Below, in pieces: positions 10,981 through 22,183 of a DNA stretch of 64,000 nt. Each line of letters opens with the position of its first letter. Position 1 is the stretch's first letter. This DNA is from Apostichopus japonicus (lineage: Eukaryota > Echinodermata > Holothuroidea > Aspidochirotida > Stichopodidae), in NCBI RefSeq assembly GCF_037975245.1, contig NC_092573.1, positions 3,843,501 to 3,907,500 on the forward strand, given 5' to 3'. The position numbers and the translations under genes are program-made. The notes below the pieces were generated by a model. The model saw only the letters and a program-made list of their open reading frames with translations. It was not told the DNA's origin and did not search any database.

Positions 10981-13037
10981 CATTCGTTAATCGTGTGCGT
11001 TTTTCTCACCATGGGGAACAGCTCATTCCCCCACCCCTCCCTGTCCCAAATGTACTGACGTCATCATAAAAGATCAACATGTTTTATTCTAGTTCATATG
11101 TACGATATATATATGTACTCAAACAGAAGCTGTATTTCTGCGGTTTCTCTTATATACATATACGTTAAAGTCGAGTGTATTCACAAAACCTTGAATTGTT
11201 CAACCTAAATTGAGTTAATATCGGATAAATGTGGACAACAGAAACCTCCAGATGCAGCTTCTTTGGTCAAACTTTACTACCAATAGTTCAAACTATTTTC
11301 AATCGAAAAAACGTAGGTTCAGCCGAAAGTATTTAGAGCGTGTAAATATATCGGTAATGACGCAAAGATAATTCATCTTGTAACCCTTAATAATTTAAGT
11401 CTGTTTTCTTTCTTACTAATTGCCTTGTTTGCGCCTGGTTTCTGTTTGTCCTGTTCCCTTTAACAGCAAGTGTGCTTGACCGAATTAAGTTCCATCGTAA
11501 AGAATCAATTTTAAGCTCGTGGACGGGCCATAATGGTTTCCTTTTGCACCGATTGAAGTGTGTTTTGCAAGCCGTCAAGGTAACGGGGATGTATAACAAT
11601 CTTTACTTACACAAGAGATTAGTTCTTACTTGTCATGCATGGATAACAGCAATCAAATAAATTGTGTAGGTTTTTTCTAGACCATACTAACACCTATATT
11701 CATGGTATTAACTATCATGTAAGACAAAACTGCGGGATATCTGTTTTCAACGTCAACAGTATCAGCATTTGCCTTTGTCAATGTTCTCTGTAGATTTTGC
11801 CCTTCCATGTTGTCGGTTTATGAGAAGCTGAACTCCGAAACTTGGAGTTAGGCCTCAATGGATCACTCACTGAGGTCACTTAGAAATGGGAGACGCAGAA
11901 GACAGATCCCGAAAGGCTCAAATAGTGACGGTTTTCTTAAAACAGGGGTCGGGAAGAAATCAGTTGCGTGCACAAAGTAGGGGGAGGTCATTGCCCCCTA
12001 CATCCATCGTCATTCTGTGGAATAGACGTTCAGTCGAGGAATCAATTTTCATTCATTCGGGGAGGGATATGAACCACTCGTATGGTGCCCGGATGCCCTG
12101 AGGTGGGTAGATCCAGTAAGTAGAGTACCCCAGACCCCCGCCATTTATTGGTTTCAACCACGCCATTGAGGAGCATTGTCGTACGTAGTCAGTCTGTTCG
12201 CGTTCCACAATATTTCGGATATATAGCACAGCGTGAGTGCACCTTGCAAGAACCCATTTGCTTATATAGCCAGTATAATGGTTGCCAGGCAAAGATCATA
12301 AATCTGATATAACTGATTCTCTTATCCTAACCCAAACATAATCAAAATGTTGTAAATTTGATATAATAGTTGCAAGTTCTGTTTCACCCATCACTCATTC
12401 AAAACGGGGAGGAAGATCATATCGGATTGGAAACAAGTAATTAAAGATTTGCACATCACACCCTGCTCTTCTCGAACATAGGGGCCTTGTAAAATCATCC
12501 TTCATGTTCATTTGGTAGGGCAAAGAGCCCCCTCAACACACACAGCCTCTTCCACGTGCACGTAGCAACAGTGTGCAAACTGTTCAGAAGTGTAAAATGC
12601 GATTAAACACCACCAGACAGTGATTACTTAGATTAATAGCAGCTTTTAGAAATTGACATTGGTTAAAACAACATCGTCATTGTTAGTTTTATGAGGCTTT
12701 CAAAAAGATTGAAGAATATTCGCTTCTATAGTTCCAATCTTAATGGCAGTTATAAAATAACGTAACTTTGTGAAAAGAAAGGTATCAATAAAATATTACT
12801 TTATTTACAATCTTAAGTTATTAACCAAGGTCTTGACTTACCTGCCCCACTACCGATTCCCAGCATCCTTAGCGTTGACAGTCCCGGATGTAACTTATCT
12901 ACCACCGCAGACGGGAAGAAGCGTTGACTCCAGTTTGTAAACTCCTCGTATTTAGCCGAAAGATTCTCAAAGGCGTGATAGGCTTTAGAGTAATGTTCTG
13001 GGTCGCTACAGATACAAACCTTCGTTAACTTGCTCAT
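9218..13037 (-). CDS. HNMT-like: Histamine N-methyltransferase-like protein
   Basis: Three coding exons: 13037-12842, 10858-10526 and 9576-9218. They join in phase to 295 codons, against 292 in human HNMT. Both introns interrupt after the first base of a codon, and all splice sites are CAG|GTAARY or YAG|G. The family transfers a methyl group from S-adenosylmethionine to the imidazole nitrogen of histamine in the cytosol. Motif I is LGIGSGAGE at about residues 58-67, assembled across intron 1, and the acidic post-I motif is VVEPSEERI. Later segments [15 protein letters not shown] and [12 protein letters not shown] match the strand order of the Rossmann methyltransferase fold. Substrate is not proven, since invertebrate HNMT-like proteins form an expanded family. 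The AATAAA hexamer at 9230-9225 overlaps the last codons. A (TA)n tract ends about 10 bases upstream of the exon 2 acceptor. Confidence 0.88.
9935..10120 (+). mobile_element. Short LINE reverse-transcriptase tail remnant
   Basis: Translation on the plus strand gives [17 protein letters not shown] followed by [17 protein letters not shown]. This resembles the L.VAYN..R.L....R block found after the polymerase domain of many non-LTR retrotransposons. It lies in intron 2 of the HNMT-like gene and is diverged, so the call is tentative. Confidence 0.35.
10871..10978. repeat. Two (TA)n microsatellites
   Basis: TA tracts at about 10871-10906 and 10917-10978 lie immediately upstream, on the minus strand, of exon 2 of the HNMT-like gene. 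They may influence the strength of that acceptor. Confidence 0.9.
11000..12840. other. Intron 1 of the HNMT-like gene
   Basis: No gene recognised. Around 11945-12020 there is a short GC-rich stretch with inverted GGGGGAGG and CCCCCT tracts that resembles the edge of a hAT-like element, but no paired end was found. Confidence 0.45.
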
Positions 13038-13094
13038 CTTTGATCCAGTGTTGTGATGTGCAGTCTGTTAGGGTTAGAATTAGTTACATATATT

Positions 13095-13316
13095 TATAGA
13101 TAGATCGATAGATAGATAGATGGATAGACGGACGGACGGACGGACGGACGGACGGACGGACGGACGGACGGACGGACGGACGGACGGACGGACGGACGGA
13201 CGGACGGACGGACGGACGGACGGACGGACGGACGGACGGACGGACGGACGGACGGACGGACGGACGGACGGACGGACGGACGGACGGACGGACGGACGGA
13301 CGGATGGATGGATGGA
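13095..13316. repeat. GATA/GGAC tetranucleotide array
   Basis: A GATA-type start, then about 44 copies of GGAC (about 13127-13304), then three GGAT units. The array starts about 60 bp upstream of the HNMT-like start codon at 13037, so it lies in its promoter or 5' leader. The frames through it (PSVR and DGRT repeats) are artefacts. Its even length modulo four and high purity suggest recent expansion. Confidence 0.95.
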
Positions 13317-14237
13317 CCTCGACGCCGTCAGCACATCAACCTAGAGGTACCTTCCGCGCCGATAAGACGTGCCGAAGCATCGTTTCTGAGTCAGTACGTT
13401 TACGCCCCTAAATAGTCAAATCCACAAGGGTTGATACAATCTTAAATACCGGCTGCGTTCATTTTCAGTAAAGGTTACAACCAATGTAAGTTACTTTATG
13501 TGGTACTTAATATACAAAGTCGTAGTTGTCACCATTACTGTATTTTTCACATTGCAAATTCAAAGAGCAACATATATTGCATATCGGCCCTTTGAATTCC
13601 AGCTATATTACCTTTAAACGATAAACATGTATAACGATAACACTTAACGGACCTATTATAAAGCGAACACGCAGGGCATGAACTCCTATATGCACATATG
13701 AAACACTTCACCTCGAACACAGAATCGTACAACTTTTGGTACTCACCAACAAGATATAACACGTCGTCCAAAGTTAACGTACTAGGTTCGAATTTGCTGA
13801 TTTGCATGAAAATAGTTTTTACAAAATTTGATCAAACCTTATATATTTTGTCGAAGATATTTATATATAGCCTACAAAGTGGAACCGCAGTGAAGTTGCA
13901 CGAAATTATCCAAGCGTCTATTAACTTCATTGTGCGCTAAAGACCTGGCATACGTACACAATGTATTCATATTAACCATCTGGAAGTATCTGAAGTATTA
14001 ACAAACAATAGGCAGGAAAAATTATGACGTCATTTAATTGCTTTAAGGGGACAATATTTGTTTTACAGTGGAAATGCGATATGAACCTTTCCACAGATAT
14101 GTGGGCAAATGAAAGGTATAGGCTATCCCTGTTTTTCCCCATTTCCATCGTCCTCGAAAAAACGTGGTTACAGATCAGGGCAAGTTTTCGACTTTTGGAC
14201 TTAATTTAACGCAAAGACTTTGCCCGAAGTAACTATA

Positions 14238-14238
<1 letters not shown>
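13317..14238. other. Intergenic, one possible exon
   Basis: No gene recognised. On the minus strand 13807-13748 is open (about 20 codons from an ATG) and ends at GTGAGT, so it could be a first exon. Nothing that joins it was found. Confidence 0.3.

Positions 14239-14240
<2 letters not shown>

Positions 14241-14322
<82 letters not shown>
14241..14322. repeat. (TA)n microsatellite
   Basis: About 80 bp of pure TA forming the tail of the second tRNA-Cys-like SINE. Confidence 0.95.
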
Positions 14323-14326
<4 letters not shown>

Positions 14327-14404
14327 GAAAATCGTAATGAGTTGGAAAATCAAGAACAGTGAAAAAACTTTCAGCCTCCACCGGGATTCGAACCACGGGC
14401 CTTC
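14323..14404 (-). mobile_element. tRNA-Cys-like SINE, copy 2 (5' truncated)
   Basis: It is nearly identical to 8499-8580: the 3' body plus the T-arm (GTGGTTCGAATCCC on the minus strand). It stops near 14404, where a palindrome begins. The A box and anticodon arm are missing, so this copy could not be transcribed from its own promoter. Confidence 0.85.
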
Positions 14405-14406
14405 CG

Positions 14407-14596
14407 CAGGTTATGCGCAGACGTGGAGAATAGTGTTGGCTTGGGTCAACCAATGGCGTATGGTAGCATACATCATCCATTAAAAGCTCCATATATATAT
14501 ATATATATATATGGAGCTTTTAATGGATGATGTATGCTACCATACGCCATTGGTTGACCCAAGCCAACACTATTCTCCACGTCTGCGCATAACCTG
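14407..14596. repeat. Perfect 190-bp palindrome
   Basis: The left arm 14407-14490 is the exact inverse of the right arm 14513-14596 (84 bp each). They are joined by a 22-bp alternating AT core that is itself palindromic. I compared the two arms base by base and found no mismatch. The arms have no sequence relation to the neighbouring SINE. Right of the palindrome the sequence is unique. Confidence 0.95.
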
Positions 14597-15366
14597 GTGA
14601 GCAACGAGCGAATGCTTGAGTTAAACGATCAAAGCTTGTGATATCCATATATTTATGACATCTACTCAGTAAAACATCATAGATCGTATTTTCTCCGTGT
14701 GTTCTTGACACCTTTAAATTGCTATACCCAGGCACCTTTTCAAAATTCAATCCAATCTTTGGGAAGTAAATATTAGCTTTATTAACTTGGGTGGGATTTC
14801 TTAAGTTTGTAAAAAAACAACTCATTATTCATATTGATTTCGGTTGGTACATATAGGTCCTTGCGTTCATCTATATATAGCTGATCTTTATAGATAGATT
14901 AATATGCTCTAAATTTGTCTGGCTATTCTTTATATACAGTACTATAAATACTTTATCCCTGAATAAAGCAACTCGACCTACATTAATGGCATATATCGCT
15001 GTGCCAACACACTATAGAAAATACAATGTAGGATCCCTATATGTTTAGGATTTGTACTTTGTACTTCAGATGTCGCGCAAATCGCTTGTAGTGTTATTTA
15101 TTTTTAATTTGACAGCGGTTTATGAAACATCACATAATCGAGTAAATTAGAATCTGTTCATTGGATGGATCATCGATATACTATAGTGGACGTGTATGGG
15201 CTGGTTTGCGGGGGGGGGGGGGGGGGAGAAAGACCGAGCAGGGTGGGGCGGGTTGGGAGGAGTATGTTTCACCTCTATACAGAGGCTACCTCCTTAATCC
15301 ATCCCAGGATAACAAGATTGTAAGTCACTAATTTTCAACAGTGGTAAAATATCCAAACCCTCTACA
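14597..15366. other. Intergenic, nothing recognised
   Basis: It holds a poly-G run near 15209-15226. The minus-strand frame 14825-14520 overlaps the right arm of the palindrome and resembles no known protein. Confidence 0.45.
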
Positions 15367-15743
15367 CAGTGGCGGAGCGTCCATACAGTCAGGGACGGAT
15401 GCCCCCCCCCCCCCCCGACGGACTCAAATGGACTGCTGGCGCCCTTTTTAGCTTTTTACCACTTTTTACTTATTCGCCATCATTGACTATTTTTATTGCG
15501 CTCTCAACTACCTAATGACATTTGTCACATTTTGTTGGCGATGACACCTATTTATTCTTCGTTTATCTGCAAATTAACAAGGCCTGGAAAGGGTCATTTC
15601 CGGCGATCTAGGGAGTATCTTTACTCAAAAAATTTATGTACGCTCCGCGCCAACCTGAGGTGGCGCTCCGCTTAGATAGTGTCAAAAGCCCCCCTACAGA
15701 TCATTCTCGACCCCCCTGACCAATACCCCTAGCTCCGCCACTG
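15367..15743 (-). mobile_element. hAT-type MITE, copy 2
   Basis: A 377-bp element of the same family as 4985-5380, in inverted orientation. Its ends are CAGTGGCGGAGC and GCTCCGCCACTG. Perfect 8-bp duplications CCTCTACA lie at 15359-15366 and 15744-15751. The internal sequence matches copy 1 along its whole length with scattered substitutions and small indels. Confidence 0.88.
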
Positions 15744-15751
15744 CCTCTACA

Positions 15752-16831
15752 CACCCCTGAACCCCTCCCTCCCTCCCTTCCATCCTTAGATCCTGTTCAC
15801 AGCTTACATTAGGTATCGCATGAGTAACATAATATCAGATCATTTCAGTGGAAAACTACGGTAAGTACATGGACCTATGTGCAGTTGTTACTTGTCCATG
15901 GTATGACTGATAATTCTTGTCGGCCTTTTGCTGAGATCAAGCATGTGTAGTATCATTTTCCCCTTCTAGGGGAATCGTGATACACACATGACGATGATCA
16001 AACAGTCACATGTGTCTCGAGGAGGCTGGGGTTGAGATCGGATCAGTCGTTCGGTTGTTTGGTTTTTTTTTTGTCCCCAGGTTCTTTCCTGGGTGACTTT
16101 TTTTAAAAAGTAATGATAATTCTTGGTGTGACAGTTATTGGTTTAACAAGTCGTGTCTTTTCGAATTAAACTGGGGAAAGTTTCATTTTTTGTCAACCTT
16201 TTTTGTTCTGAGCTCAAATTTATTTCACAAAATCCAACTTGTTGTTATTATCTCAATGTTTACTTGCACACATCAATAATGGATATGATAATAATCAAAA
16301 TTCTCTACAGTTCAAATCGTTTGCAATTTGCAACCTTCTGTCGAGGCTATAGCTTTGTGAACTGTGATGCATAATACTTTCAGCACAGATGACCACCCCT
16401 CCTCCTGTCCAAAGTATCATACACCTCCCCTCCATCCATACCCCCCCCCCCCCCGATAACAAAAGACAAAAATCAAGCACGGTATAAAGGTAACTTTTTT
16501 ACATCAGTGATCTGTAGGTCGACCAATGTCGTAGATTTTAATAAATGCTGTTAATTTAACCACGTATAGGCGTTGGTGGCAAAAGGGTCAGAATATATTC
16601 ATTGGGTAGGACTCCCCCTCTCATCTCCCTCCCCCTTTCGTTGCAAAATATAGCTCAATGTAATGGATTTTACCTCCGTTGAGTCCTTTTAAATGTTAAC
16701 TCTGGTACAGTAGCGGGTGCAAATGGGGAGAAGGGGGGAGGGGGCGTGCCATAGCCAATATGATGAAGGTGAAAATTGGGGTCACCAAGCAAAACAGTCT
16801 GAATACCTGCAGGGTCCTACAACATTGTACT
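15752..16831. other. Intergenic and 3' flank of the MYORG-like gene
   Basis: No gene recognised. There is a poly-C run at 16441-16454, and AATAAA on the minus strand at 16224-16219, about 610 bp past the MYORG-like stop, is a candidate polyadenylation signal. Confidence 0.4.
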
Positions 16832-19595
16832 CTACACTACAATAGTATAATATAATATCTCATCCAATGGCACATCCACATCGATTAACCATCTACCGCC
16901 CTCTATTATTTCCTCATTCATGTGATCGAACCATTGTCCAGATGGCAGATATACGTCACGGCTTAGAGCTCCTTCTGTCACGACAGGCGCCACCAGCATT
17001 CCATCACCGAGTAAAAACTCTGAATCAATCTTTTGTGCTTCCGGGTCATTCGGAGCAATCCACCAAAGAGGACGATTCAGGGGTTTCCCTTCCGGGACAA
17101 CCTGATCTTTGATGATTTGGAGTAACATGGGTGTGATGACATTTTCATGGAAAGCAGTCCACCTGAGCGCTATTTGGATGACCTCATCATCGTATTGCCA
17201 TGGAGATATTGAATACTGCATGGAGGGAAGGAATGCCGTTAGTTCTAACCAACGTATGAAGAGTTCTCGAGATGGTAAATTGGTGGAATGGAATCCATCA
17301 TCATATACATTGCCACCTATCATATCCGGTAGGACGTATGGATAACCTAATATATTAAAGGTTAACGCGGTAGTTATCAGTGTCTTCAGGCCATTATCCC
17401 AGCCCCAATGGCTCTCCTTGTCCATCATTCTTGCAAAGACAGGTTGATCTTGATTTTCGAAGCCAACACGTACCTCGATTTGCCCCCCTAGACGAGCACA
17501 CATCTCGACGTATTTCGTGGTATACTCGCATGGATTTATCAAAGTTTCGTGAGTGATAAAGTTATTCACAAGGTAATTCGTCTCACCAGCATCAAACTTA
17601 AAAGAATCTATTCCGAGTTCATTTCGCACTGCTTCCAAACGGTCGACGAACCAATCACAAGCTTCGGGGTTTGTGACGTCAAGCATACCAGCTACACCGT
17701 TCCACCAGATAACTCTACCAGATTCACCTCTGTCATTTTTCACCCAATAGCCCTTCTGGTCCCCTTCGTCGTATGCGTCGCTGTTAATATTTGCAAAAGG
17801 GGTCGTCCATAGTGTGACACGGAAACCCATTTCGTGTAATTGATCTACCATAACGGAAACATTTGAAAATTTAGACGGATCGAAATCATAGTCCCCATAT
17901 TTCAGTTGAAATCCATCGTCAATTTCTATCTGGCTGTTATTAAATCCATTATCTCGAATACTTCTCGCGTAGTCAAGAATTTCGCTTTCGTTGATATAAA
18001 TTTTGTACTGGGCCCAAGTCGACCAGATCGGTGACTTAATCATTCGCTCATCTGGCCACCCGACTGGTTTCGAAACGTAGGTCGATGACATGTAATCGTG
18101 TACATCTCTGACGTCATTTCCGGTACATACGGTGTAATCAAGTGTTGGGAGCTCATTCTCAGGATTCGGGTAGTATGAATCGTCAAAAGTCGCCACGAAA
18201 CATAATTTGCCATCGTTGTCAGCATTAATACTTACATGTAGTGGAGAATGTTTGTGTACCCTTACTGCTACCCCTCTGGATGATAACCAATACCGTTCTA
18301 ATACTGACCCGTATTGATCTTTGAATAGGTCCCCAGATACGTAATTTTCGATGGTCTTGTTCTGTCTTTTGATTGGCCAGTATTGGTAGAACATTTCAGC
18401 GGACCCGTACCAATGCGCCGGATCCATCAGGTAGCAGTCACTGAGCCTGTTATTACTGAGGGCGTTCCACGAAAAATGGTGGCACGTGATGCTGTCTATG
18501 ATCTCCAGAGTTGTCTGTGGACGGAATATACAGACACATCTAGTACTTGGTCATTTTCACTATGTAACAGACAGTACTAGATATTGTGTCCAACACAGAA
18601 GCGCTGTTAAAATAGTCGACAAAACTGATTGGCTTGCATGTTTACTTACAACGCTGGTCATGTCTTCAGCAAGTATATAGGGTGAAGCATCGCTCGGTGA
18701 TGCCAACATTTAGCTTCTTTTACTGACAAAAATTATGATTACTATATCAAAGATATTCCAAATCTGTTAGGTAATGATTCGTAATTTATTCTTTTTTTGG
18801 TGTAGCTAATATAGTTTATCTAGCCACCTGGCATCACTAAAACACTAAAACATTAAAACACTTGTTGTGTTATTGTCAACAACAACTTGGAAAACGAACG
18901 AGTGAACAAAGGAAGGAAAGAATGAATGAATGGATGCATGCATACATACATACATGGATAAATTAATGTAGAAACGAACAAAAAAGCGAACGAATTAATT
19001 AATGAACTAACTAATTAATTAATTAAATAAGGAATAAATCTATAGATGAATAGGACGAATGCACGGATGGTTGAATGATATGATATGAGATTATAAATAG
19101 AACACCCCTCCCAAGCAGCTCCAGGAGCTTTTCTTTTTGCCTAATTATGCCTTCCTTCCTTTTTTTTAAATTATTTTCGAATACCGCGGGTTTAGCTGGT
19201 TTTGTCCACGTGTGACAGGTAGAGGTTATACATAAATGAACTCCAGCTGGATTTTTTTGGGTGCTTACTTGTAAACGAGCTTGTCCAGTCCACTCGAAAC
19301 AGAATTCCGAATCGTCGATTAGTTCACATTGAATTGCTGCCGTGTCAAATTGAGATCCAAGGTGTCCTTGTAGAACTATATCTTCACTTTTCCATATCTG
19401 GATATCACCTGTTTCCGGATCAATAGATAACTTACTTTGTGTAACTTCATTACTGTCCTGGTCGTCATCTCTTAAAGTAACAATCAAGACTGGTATAAGT
19501 ACTGCTACAACCAGCACCAGTATCACAATAATACTAATGACAAGGCCCTTCGCCATCTTTTCTTGTCGGCTACGAATAGTAAATGCTTGATACAA
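16832..19595 (-). CDS. MYORG-like: MYORG-like GH31 glycosidase, type II membrane protein
   Basis: Two coding exons, 19595-19269 and 18514-16832, join in phase 0 (donor CAA|GTAAGC, acceptor CCACAG|ACA). They give 669 residues, or 656 if the second Met at 19556 is the start; human MYORG is 714. Exon 1 encodes a short basic cytosolic end, one membrane span (about residues 17-40, Ile/Val/Leu-rich) and the start of the luminal region. Exon 2 holds the glycoside hydrolase family 31 domain: DPAHWYG near 140, then IEIDDGFQ. The nucleophile is probably Asp417 in SFKFDAGE. The acid/base is probably Asp474 in RMMDKESHWGW, 57 residues later, the same spacing as D463/D520 in human MYORG, an alpha-galactosidase of the secretory pathway. 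Catalytic residues are present; the substrate is inferred from the family. Confidence 0.92.
18880..19030. repeat. Degenerate GAAT/CATA/TTAA simple repeats
   Basis: Short runs of GAAT, GCAT, ACAT and TAATTAAT units in the single intron of the MYORG-like gene. Confidence 0.7.
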
Positions 19596-20552
19596 CAGGT
19601 TTGATGGGCCAAATAGTAATTATTATTATAAATTTGATTTGACTTGTATCAATTTGATGATTTCCAGAAAGATAGTGTAAAATTATAGTATAGCATATAG
19701 AGTGACTTGTCTATGTGTAGAACCCGGCGTTCTGTATTCTTATTGATCCAAGACTTAGGCACACACGTTATAAAAGATTGTTCCAACCATGAAAGCCTAA
19801 AAAGGAAAACAGTAATTGAAATAGTTTGGCTTACATCACAATCCATGTTAACTAACAACAGACTCTACTAGGTAGCAATAAGATCTTGTCTTATCGGAAC
19901 AATTCACCTTTGATCAACTTAAGATCGATTACGATAAATTTACAGGCTATGTTTGCCCGGTAAACTATACTCAATCGACTGCAGATGTGTATATGGAACG
20001 CCAAAAGCACCACTATACATAATGACGATCAAGTAAAACTTATACGCAATATTCCAACACATACTACAGTGCCAATGTTTAGTCGTAATGACATGTATGC
20101 TGTTATGCGTAAAAACATATCATAATTATTCCAATTGTAAGATGACGATGTGTTAGATGATTCTCATGTATTTTTTTATGTAGCTAGCTACATCGTAATA
20201 ATTTGAACATGCATAATATTCATTTACATCGGGTATTTAATCACATTGGTGATGTTTTCCTACATAATAAAGTGTGTTTCTACATGATGATGTAAATGAC
20301 ATCATCATCATCATGATGTGTATGTAGTAAATCGTCACGTGTTTGTGGAACAGCATCGTATACTTTTATCATAGACGTTTACACAATCATCATATGTGGC
20401 TGTACATCATAAGGTCCCCAGTTCGAGTCACTCCAAGATTAATGTATGTCGTCCAGTTACAGAGTTGTTGACAATTGACAATTCATAATCATGGACGTTA
20501 AATATGAATCTAAGAGACTAACTTCGATCAGCTTGCAGGAGGTTCTAAATTA
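19596..20552. other. Upstream region of the MYORG-like gene
   Basis: No gene recognised. A small palindromic patch rich in CATCATCATCATGATG lies near 20290-20325. Confidence 0.45.
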
Positions 20553-20560
20553 CATACATG

Positions 20561-22175
20561 CAGGGACGTCGCTAGAGGGGGGTGTGGGGGGTGTCTCACC
20601 CCCCAATCATGGTAAAAGTGACGATAGTTGGAAAATTTGAGTGCGACAGTCGGAATTTCCGACTGTCGGAATTTCCGACTGTCGCCAGCTTCAGTTCGGA
20701 ATTTCCGACTGTCGCGCTCTAATTTTTCTGACTGTCGCACTCTTATTTTCATATGTTCTTGTAATTTGTGAGTGACATGAAATTTTCGATCAAAATTGAC
20801 CTTTAATCAGTCATATTTACCACGTTTTCCTCGTCACATTGAGAAATTGTATCTCGCGATCCTTATACTCCTCCATACAAAACTTCGTATGATTTTGAAT
20901 ACTCTAAAAAAATACAACGTTCGCCAGCTTCAATTCGGTAAATGTATGTATTAATTTTGCTATTGAATGGGGCGACCCTGTTCGCTAGCTTAAAGTAAGT
21001 TCAGGATATACCAGGGACGTAGCCAGGGGGAGCAGGGGAGCGACTGCTCCCCCTTTTGAGTGTCGAAGAAAATGTTTACAAACTGTTGTTTTTTTAGCAT
21101 GGTATTTTGTCAGTGCTCTTTTGATCTTGAATACTCGTCAGCTGCGTTAACTCGATTATAATCGTAATAACATGCAGGCCTACTGATTCAACTACTTACT
21201 TAGTTTGGCAGATGCAATTAGATAAATTTAGCCTATAGCCTATTTCAAACCTACAGTTGGCCACTGCGTAATAAAATACATATTGCCTACCTAACCTCAC
21301 TCGATGGAATGTCACGAACCGTACGCACAACGACGACGATAAGTTCGTTCTCATCCGTATAATTCTATGATTCGTCCTAAGTTGTTGCACCAACAGCATG
21401 TTATGAAGCTAAGCTAGCAATCGTACGTGATACGCACTTCCTATAAATAATTATTACATTGTTAATACACGGAGATAACGATATTTTTTAGGCCACTGCA
21501 AATCTGGCTGTCTTACAAAATATGAAAGTTTATATTGTCCATCAATTAAGTTCGTCAAATGTATTTAAGTCCAGACATTGGACAATAAACAAGAATCATC
21601 CTTCTGGAAATATTGTAAAAGAGCACTATGTTTTTCTTTCTGATATATTATGTAAAAGAACATGTAAAAGAATTCAAACAGGAAACAAAATCTGCTGATA
21701 ATATGATATCATATGATAATGATGAAACTGGCAACAAATTGCACCAGATCGCATCTAAGGACCTTCAATTGTTCCAAAAAATCTCAAAGGGGAGGGGGAC
21801 ACCCCCTCCCCTTAGACCCCTCCCCCATATCAATTGCAAAAAGTGCTTCCCCTTTCAAATTCCTGGCTACGGCGTTGGGATATACATTGTCTCTATGGTA
21901 TACAATTAAAACACTCAATGTTAATCTACGGAAGTTTAGAAGTGCCATCAACATAAGCAAAAACTTTGCCCCATAAGGTACAAATGTATTGAAAAAAGTT
22001 CGATGGGGGAGAGATGGGGTGTCTGACTGACACTGACCGTATCGTTGACGATGAGTGCGGGGGGGGGGGGTACAAGGCAGCAGTCGGAATTTTCTGACTC
22101 CAAAACCCATCCAGTTGGAATTTCAGCCACTACACCCCCCCCCCCCCCAATCATCAGGCCTTAGCTACGTCCCTG
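20561..22175. mobile_element. hAT-like element, outer (host of a nested insertion)
   Basis: The ends are CAGGGACGTCGCTAG at 20561 and its inverse TAGCTACGTCCCTG ending at 22175. Perfect 8-bp duplications CATACATG lie at 20553-20560 and 22176-22183. It is 1615 bp including an 865-bp nested element, so about 750 bp of its own. Near its left end there are tandem TCGGAATTTCCGACTG units, with related sequence near the right end. No transposase frame is visible, so it is non-autonomous. Confidence 0.82.
21013..21877. mobile_element. hAT-like element, inner (nested)
   Basis: The left end CAGGGACGTAGCCAGG lies at 21013. The right end is a diverged inverse, CCTGGCTACGGCGTTG, ending at 21877. Both are flanked by perfect 8-bp duplications GGATATAC (21005-21012 and 21878-21885). 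The right half contains GGGGAGGGGGACACCCCCTC followed by a CCTTAGACCCCTCCCC tract. The same segment recurs inside the MITE at 46330-46693, so the two are related families. The duplication shows this inserted after the outer element. Confidence 0.78.
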
Positions 22176-22183
22176 CATACATG

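Noticed and set aside
13080..13344. Repeat proteins of PSVR or DGRT units
   Set aside because: They are translations of the GGAC array, and open frames on both strands are expected.
16867..18225. Plus-strand and alternate-frame open frames across the MYORG-like exon
   Set aside because: They are antisense or off-frame shadows of a conserved enzyme with intact catalytic motifs.
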